A DNA stretch of 64,000 nucleotides from Chamaelirium japonicum (lineage: Eukaryota > Streptophyta > Magnoliopsida > Liliales > Melanthiaceae). The translations under genes were made by a program, and so were the position numbers. Where the stretch lies: positions 34,560,484 to 34,624,483 of the forward strand of contig OX393554.1 in NCBI GenBank assembly GCA_947650365.1, read 5' to 3'. The notes beneath the pieces were generated by a model. It searched no databases. It had not been told where the DNA came from and worked only from the letters and a program-made list of their open reading frames with translations. The stretch's first letter is position 1. The number at the start of each line of letters is the position of its first letter. Shown in pieces: positions 25,801 through 34,800 of this stretch.

Positions 25801-28800
25801 TTCAGGACCGGAGCCGACCTTGCCTGTGCACTCAGAGACCGACAGGAGAAAGTGCAGTTCGCGAGACCTTCTCTCTGTGCTTCTTTTGGAGAGCTGTCGG
25901 AAGTATATCCAGACGACGCTCGCACCCTTCCAGGAAGAGGGCTTTGACGCTTTGAGCAGCTGGTGGGTCCTCGAGGGGCCTGAGTTTTGCAAGAACCTGG
26001 CGGCCTTCCAGGTAGATGGCTCTTTGTTTGAGGCACAGATGCGTGTTCTCTTGGGGGATAGTGAAGCTCATTGCTTGAAATGGGCTTCGATGGAAGATGA
26101 CCTTCCCCTGATACTGGCAAAGGCCGAGGACGAGGAGCGTCGACTGGAGGCGCAGCATGCGATTGCCACTGCGAGCCTTGTTCGGGCGCGGAAGAAGCTA
26201 GAGGTTGCTCGCGCATCTTTCGAGAAAGCTGAGACGATCGAGAAGTCTTCTGGAGCAGACCTGGCAAAGCAGCGTATCGAGCTGGCGACGCATCGGGAGC
26301 GGGTAGCTTCTCAATCTTCAGAGTTGCAGCGCATGGAGGTTACTGGCGGCGAGCTGCTCCAACGTCTCAAAGAATTTAATTCGCTTTACTAACAATGTCG
26401 CATTTCCTTTTCTTTCTTGTCATTTTTGCTGAACAGACTTGTAGTTCTGCTTTTCTTTATCTGGTGATAACGTAATATCATGCATTTATTTTTTTTGGAC
26501 TTGTCTTCTGGAATGGCAGAGTTTGGTTGTGTTTTTTTTGTTTGGACTGAACCTTTACAGGCTGCCTACGTACCCTACTGAGAGGGATCAAGTCACACGT
26601 AGTTCCTTTTTTTTTTTTTTTGCAAGGAATGTAGCCCTGCTTTTAGGCATAGTACCTTTTGAGGTACTTGCCATTGATGGGGCCGAGTGTAAGCCCTTCT
26701 GGCGTGGTGAGAAGATATGCGCCGTTGGAGTAGACCTCTTTGACAGCGTGCGGTCCATCCTACTTGGCGTCGAACTTCTTTCCTCCTCGATGCGAAAGGA
26801 TGATGGGGCGTTTGACTGCGAGCACCAATTCTCCTTTTTGGAAAGATCGAGGGCGAATCCTTTTGTTGAAGGCTCGGATCAACCTGGCTTGGTAGCATTC
26901 CAGGCGTTGCTGGGCTTCGAGGCACTTTTCATCCAGGGCTTCCAATTCTGCTAGGCGAAGTTGAGCGTTGTTGCCGTTGACGAGGCCTTCCTGGACAGCT
27001 ATTCTGAGTGACGGAATCTGGAGCTCAAGTGGGAGGACAGCTTCTACTCCGTACACTAGTGAGTACGGAGTCGCCTGTGTTGGCGTGCGAAAAGAGGTGC
27101 GATATGCCCATAGCGCTTCACCCATGCGTTCATGCCAGTCTTTCTTCGACTTTGAGACGACTTTCTCCAAAAGTTTGCAGAGTGTTTTGTTGAAAGCTTC
27201 AGCTAGGCCGTTGGCAGAGGCGTTGTACATGGTTGAACACCTTTGCTTGATATCGAACTTGGCGCAAAATTGGTTGACAGCGGCGTTCTTGAATTGCTTC
27301 TCGTTGTCCGTGACGATATAGCGAGGGATGCCGTACCGGAAGATGATGTCGTTCTGGATGAAGTTGATGACAGAGTGCCTGGTAACTTCTCGCAATGGTA
27401 CTGCCTCAGCCCACTTGGAGAAGTAATCTGTTGCCGCCAGGATGTAAAGATGCTGCTTGGATGACTTGGGTAGCGGACCGACAATATCGAGTCCCCATCC
27501 ATCGAAGGGCCATGATGCGATGGTTGGATGCAAAGGTTCCGGAGATTGACGGATGTAATCGCCATGCAACTGGCAAGTGTGGCATCTTTTTGCAAACTCG
27601 AGGGAGTCCTTGATCATAGTGGGCCAGTAGTACCCCATCCGCCTGATACGGAAGTGCAGCTTTGGACCGGACTGATGTGAGCCACGGATCCCGGCATGGA
27701 CTTCTTCTAATGCTGTTTCCGCTTCTTCTTTTGCAAGACACCTCAGGAGCGCACCATCGTAGCTTCGACGGTACAACTCGTTGTTGAAGTGGAAGAATTT
27801 CAGAGACCGCCGGCGAATGTCGACCTTACGCTTTGGATCTTCAGGGAGCTTCCCGTGGACAAGAAAGTCTATGAATGGTTGTCTCCAATCTAGCTCGTCA
27901 GTCATGAGAACGTGTACTGCATTGACTTGGTCCGGGATTCCCATAGGGAGGTTCTCCTCGGTGATCACCATCCTCTTACAGATAGGGACGATGAGTTGGC
28001 TTCTTTCTGGGAACGGGAGTGTCGCTGCCAAATTTGCGAGCGCATCAGCCTGCTGATTAAGGTTTCTGGGGACGTGCTGGATTGAAGCATTTTTTAGTGT
28101 ACCAAGGAGTTTCAGGGCTCGCAGGTGTAATGGTACGAGGTCTTCTTTGTTGACTTCGTATGCTCCCAATATTTGTTGAATGACGAGTTGAGTCGCCGAA
28201 AATTGTGAGCCCTTGCAGTTTCATGTCATTGGCGAGTTCGAGGCCAATGATCAAGGCTTGATATTCCGCCCTGTTGTTGGAGCATGGTTCTGATAGCAGA
28301 AACGAGAAGGGGAGTACTTCATCGTTTGGCGTGACGAAGATAACCCCTGCTCCTGCTACGTCTTGCCTTGCCGCGCCGTCGAAGAACATTTTCCAAGAAG
28401 GGGCGATATCGATGCAGAATACTTCTTCGTCTGGAAGGTCTTCTGATAGTTCCCATTCCGCTGGGAGGGGGTACTCTGCTAGGAAGTCCGCGAGAGCTTG
28501 ACCTTTGACCGCTTTACGAGGGACAAAGGTGATGTCAAACTCAAGGAGGAGCAAAGCCCACTTGGCCAGACGTCCGGAGAGCACTGGTCTCGACATGATG
28601 TATTTGAGCGGGTTGGCTTTTGAGATGAGTCTGATGGTGTGAGCTAACATGTAGTGTCGCAGCTTCTTTGAAGCGAAGATAAGCGCCAGACAGACCTTCT
28701 CAATCGGGGAGTAGTGTAGCTCCGCGCCGATGAGAGTGCGGCTTAAATAGTAGCATGCTGTTTCCTTGACTAGCTCGTTGTCTTGAGCCAGGAGTGCCCC

Positions 28801-31800
28801 CAATGACTGCTCCTGGGCGCTGATGTAAAGGACCAATGGTTTTCCTTGGACTGGTGCTGTCAGAACTGGAGGCTTGAGTAAGTAATTTCTGATGTTCTGG
28901 AGGGCTTCCTCACAAGCTTCATCCCATTTGAATGGTGCTCCTTTCTTCATGAGGCGACTGAAGGGCCTACATTTTCCAGCTAAGTTGGCGATGAATCTCC
29001 TGATGTATGCCAGGTGGCCTTGGAAACCTCTGAGATCTCTTACTGTTTTTGGGATCGGCATATTGAGAATAGCATTTATTTTGGATTGATCTATCTCGAT
29101 GCCTCGATATCGTACGACAAAGCCGAGAAACTTACCCGAGGAGACTCCAAATGCGCATTTAAGCGGGTTCATGCGGAGCTGGTACCTTCGAAGCCGTTTG
29201 AAGATCAGCTCAAGGTCCTGAAGATGTGCTGACTTTTGTCTTGATTTTACCACGAGGTCGTCGACATAGCATTCCTCATTCTGATGAAGGATGTCGTCGA
29301 AAATTTTTTGCATGGCTCGTTGGTAGGTAGCTCCTGCATTTTTCAAGCCGAAAGGCATGACTTTGTAGCAGTAGATCCCTTTTGGCGTGCAGAATGCCGT
29401 AAGTTCTTCATCTTTGGGTGCCATCTGGATCTGGTTGTAGCCTGAGGATCCATCCATGAAGGTCAGTGCTTCATGGCCTGTTGTTGCATCCACCATCAGT
29501 TCTGTGATTGGCAGTGGAAAGTCGTCTTTGGGGCATGCATTGTTTAAGTCCCTGAAGTCGACGCATACTCTGATCTGGCCGTTCTTCTTCTTGACTGGGA
29601 CCACGCTGGAGATCCACGTTGGATATTTAACTTCTCGGATAAAGCCGGCCTCAATGAGCTTGTTGACTTCACCTTCTATTTGAGGTACTAGTTCCGGCCG
29701 GTAGCGTCTTTGTCCTTGCTTGATAGCGCTAGCTCCATGTCTGACAGCAAGCTGGTGTATTGCGATCTTTGGGTCAAGTCCGGGCATTTCCTTGTAGGAC
29801 CATGCAAAGACATCTCTGTATTCTTGGAGTAACTTGACGTATGCGGCCTTCTCTTCGGGAGTCAGGAGTGCGCTTACGAATGTAGGCCGAGGATCCTCCT
29901 GCGTTCCCAAGTTGATTTCCTTCAAATCGTCGATGGTAGATTGCCCCCCTTCTTCTAGGACGGACGGGGCTTGTGGCAACTCGTCGTCCGAAGTAGAAGT
30001 TTCGTCGACCGAAGTGTCCGCAATTGTGATATGATTAAGAGACACCAGAAGGATGTCGGGGATATCGGCAGTTTGAAAGAATGATTTGGGTGGGTGGGTG
30101 GGAATGATTTTTCTCACCTCAGTGGGTGGCTTTCCCAAACGGTCGAATACTGACTTTCGCTTTGCTTGTCTGATTGGCCCAAGTCTTTTGAATACTGATA
30201 TGGGATTTTGACTTGCCTGGTTTTTGACGCTCTTCTTTTGCTTTTGAGGTATGGTCCCACGCCGAGCTTGATATCGCCTTCTTTTGGCGCCCTTTGTAGC
30301 GGGATGAATGACATTGGTGGAGCGTGCATCGGAGGCTGACGATCCCTCTTCCGCTTCATCTACCAATTTCACCTCAATGTAGTTAGAGGTGAAGGTCTTT
30401 TCTCCTGTTATTTTGATGACCATCGGGGTTTGACGGGAGCCGATGCCTCGCCGATTTGGTGGGATCTGCTCGCCGCCCTGGAGTAAGTGTGCTTGAGTCT
30501 TAGTCATCCGTGTGGTATTGGAGCTGGCAGGAGCGTACTCATATGTGCAGCACTGTCTTTGTCGTAGCCAGCTTTGAACAGCAGCTTGGCGGCATTTTGC
30601 CCCCAGCTTCCTTTTGGCTTGAATGTGAGTTGGCTGGATTCGAAGGAATTGATGGATTTTGGCGGACTTGAAGCTTGCCCCAGGCTGGGTAGTGGCAGTG
30701 TCATCTCTTGCAGAGTGATGACATTAGCTTCCGATAGCGGCTGGAGCATCCCTTTTGGCGAGGCAAAAGGTGGTGGTTGATCTTTGCGAAGCCACTGAGG
30801 CGTGAGGCGTAAGACTGTCGTAGCTTGGACAGGTAATGGAGTATGCTTCATGGATCTTGACTTGGAGCTGATGCGCATCCTTCGTCTTGGCGCTAGCACT
30901 TCTTTGACTTCGTGTATCGCCTTAGATGGTGGCACTGGATTTGGAGTTGGCAGAGCTTCATCCTGCTCCATCCTTTTAACTTTCTGAGTTCGAGGAGTTT
31001 TAGCTGGAAGGACTTCTGCAACAAGGTCCTTTGCTTGGTAAAACTTGGCATCGGCGAGGTGCGCTTCAGCCTCATTGAATGGCTTGTCGTCTGCAACAAT
31101 GCACTTTTCCAGACCTTCCTCGTAGTACTTGAGGCATTGGTGCCAGGTAGACACTACGACACCATTTTCGTGCAGCCACGGTCTTCCCAGCAAAAGGTGA
31201 TATGATGTTTGACAGTCAATGACGTGGAAAAGAACCGTCGTGTCAAGCTGACTGATGGAGAGTTTTAGACGAATGATCCCTATGGTGGACTGCCCTCCTT
31301 GGTTGAACCCTTGAATGACCAGCTGGCTTTGCGAGAGCTGGTCGGTGGTGATGCCGAGCTGGCGCATTGTTTGGATAGGCATGATGTTGACGGCGGAGCC
31401 GCAGTCCAACAGGATTCGATTTACCGGCTTCTCGTTGATATATCCCGAGACATAGACAGGTCGATTGTGCAGTCGTGCTCCGAGCTGCAGATCTTCGTCC
31501 GAGAAAGTTATTGCTGCGTTACATGAGACAAGAGTTTTGTCCTTCTCGGCGTTTTTCTTCTTTCTTTTGTAGCTGTCTGGGTCTGTCAAAGCCTCAGCCA
31601 TTGCTAGGCGAGCTTTCTCTGGGAGGTGTAGTGCTTCTATGAGTGGCAAATGCATGATTGCCTCATCGTAAGCAGCAGTACTGTCTTTGTCGGAATCATC
31701 CTCCTCGTTGTCGGTGTTGCTTTCTTTGGAAGGCTTGATCCTATCTTCTTCTTCCGGCGCCATGTGAATCTCAACCATGCAACAGGAGGCTTCGTGCTGC

Positions 31801-34800
31801 TGATTAGCTGGGAGGAAGTAATCAGGGAAGAACTCTTGCAACGTTGTCGGTTCTGGAGGGTTTTGCAGGAGGAGATCATCAGGATCTGCTGGCGGTACTT
31901 TGAACGCCTTCCTTCCTGGAGCTTTGCTTTTCTTTCTGTAAGTTCTTCGTTCCGGAAGCTTTCTTGTTACCCGATCGAGCTTGCGACTTCTTGGCATCCA
32001 TGGCCTTCGTCTGCGAGGCAACATGACCCATGCATCTTCATCAGTGGATTCTTCGTTACCAAGGTGAAGGTCTGGAGTGGCAGCTGTAGGTTCTTCATGG
32101 GTCGGGGAGACCTGCTCCTCTGGGGACCTTGGTGGTTCGCCTTCTGACTCCCAGCCGGTGGGCTTGATTTCTTCTATTAAGACAGGCGGAGGTTTGGAAT
32201 AGAGGACGTAGTAGTCGAATTTACCTGAGGGCTAGCCTAACAGACCGACCTCCGGGTCTCCTTGCTCGTACCTTGTCTGGAGATTTGTGGGTTCTTCATG
32301 AGTCGGGGAGACCTGCTCCTCTGGGGACCTTGGTGGTTCGCCTTCTGACTCCCAGCCGGTGGGCTTGATTTCTTCTATTGAGACAGGCGGAGGTTTGGAA
32401 TAGAGGACGTAGTAGTCGAATTTACCTGAGGGCTGGCCTAACAGACCGACCTTCGGGTCTCCTTGCTCGTACCTTGTCTGGAGATTCCGTTGGGACATAG
32501 CTTTGTTTGAGAGAGACGTCGACGTAGGCGATGGTTGCCCCCAGGGCAGTGGCGTTTCTTCCTCAGCGAGTTTAGGAGCGTACTGCTGTCGTCTTGAGAC
32601 TTTCCGTCGTGGGGCTAACTTCGCAATTGGTCTTTGGCGATTGATGCGCAACTTGGGCCTTCTCTGGTGGGCAGCAACGAGTACTGGTTGAAACGAACCG
32701 AAGGTGATGGACGTCATGTTTGTTGTTGCAACGTCGCTGGAGTCGATCTTAATTTTTCCTTGCTTTGCAAGTGCCATGATCTTTTCTTTGAAGACGAAAC
32801 ATTTCTCAATAGGATGGCTAACCAGTCGATGGTACTTGCAGAAGAGCGGATCGTTGACACGATGCATTTGTTCGGGCCTTTTTGAAGGAGGAAGCTCGAT
32901 CATCTTTTCTTGTAGCAGTTGATCGAACATGGAGGAGACTTCTGAGTCTGGAAAGGGATACTCTTTGGCCTCAAGTTCTTCTAGAGTCATCTTCGACTGT
33001 CTTTGGGGTGGAGGCGGTGGTATGGCAGCTCCCTTTTCTTGATTCGACTTACCGCTGATTTTGAGTGGCTTGGAGGCCGAGGCGATGTCGGCGACGTTAA
33101 CTTGCTTTGATTTGGGTGCCGGCGGTTTGTCTTTCTTTTCCACCTTCAGGAAGTCTTTGGTCTTTGAGTCCCCGCGATTTGCTAAGCTGAGCTCCATGTC
33201 GTGGGCTCGAGTTGCGAGTTCTTCGAAGGACTGAGGCTTGATCCCCTTGAGGATGTAGAGTAAGCCCCAGTGCATACCTTGGGTGCACATCTCGATAGCC
33301 GAGTCTTCAGATAAGCGATCTCGTGAATTCAGGGCGAGATTCCTCCATCGATCGATGTAGTCGATTACTGATTCGTCCTTCCTTTGCTTGACGGCAGTAA
33401 GCTCGGTCATGCTAACGATGCGCCGAGTGCTGTAGAAGCGGTTGAGGAATTCCCTCTCCATCTGATCCCAGCTGTCAATGGATCCTGGAGGAAGATCAAC
33501 ATACCAGTCAAAAGCATTACCTTTGAGTGTGCGAACGAACTGCTTCACCATCTCATCGCCGTATGTGCCGGCGTTGTTGCAAGTTTCGACGAAGTGGGCA
33601 ATGTGTTGCCTTGGGTTCCCCTTTCCGTCGAAGTGTTGGAACTTTAGTGGCTGGAACCCGGTAGGGAAGCGCAGCTGTTGGATCTTTATGGTGTAAGGCT
33701 TTGAATATGCCGCCGTAATCGGAGGTAGGCTGCCGCCGTGGGAACGCATCATGTCAGCCACTAGTGCTTGTATTTGCTGGGCATTCATCGTTGCTGCCAC
33801 TGAAGGTTGCGCGGCCACCGAGACTGGCACGGGAGCCGAGGAAAGTGCAGGAGTAGTTGCTAGTGTTGCCGGGCCAACTTCTGCAAGAGCAGGAGTTGGA
33901 GACGGGGCTGGAGCAGCTACTGGAGAAGCAGGAGGTTGACCGAATCTTGCGACATCCCTGACACTCAGCCTTTGCAGCAAGGCGTTGATGTGACGATCTT
34001 TCTCTTCCATTAGTCGGGTGAGCTGAGCCATGTGTTCACCCATTTGCATGACTTGGAGCTGGAGAGCGGACGGAGGATGATGTCGCAGGACGTCTCGATG
34101 TTGCACGCCCGCACCCTCGCCATCGTCGTCGGAGACGTAGTTACGCTGACTTGCTTCTGCTTGATGACGGATGCTTGCCCTCGGCAAGGGAGGTGCAAAG
34201 TCCGCTGGAGAACCCGAACGGGTTCGGGGTTGGGGCTAGTCCTCCCCAAATTTCTGGACAGATGTTCCAGGATTGAGGCTTGTTTCTTCATGCACCAAGG
34301 CCTCACTGGCGCCTTGGCGAGCATCTTCGGCAGCAGTTTCTGGCGTGAAGAAGTCCGCAAGAGTTTGAGTACGCCGAGTGTAGACGCGTACTACCGGGGT
34401 AATGACATCCTCCGGGTTTTCTGGATCACCGTGTTGGAGTAGTGGAGACTCGACGATAGGTGAGAGGCTTGTTGGAGCAAACGTATCATCGTTCGTTCCG
34501 GCCATGGCGAACTTGAAACAACTCCTTCAAACGTACGGATGAAAGGAGAGGAGGTCCCACCGGGCTTGCAGAAATCTGTTGTCGCGGAAAAAGATTCGGG
34601 TCGTCTTTATTGCGAATCACACGAGATTACAAATTTTTGATCAGGAGATTGTGGGAGAGATCCTCTGGAGGGTCCCTTTGATCCGCGTCTCCACGTGGTA
34701 TTCGTGCGAGAGCTCTGAAGGGGTTGCCCAGGACAAAGGTCTTTACAGGGTGAGGGTTTTTTGAGAGGCTAAGGAGTTTCCGCCGTTGATTTTGTCCCGT

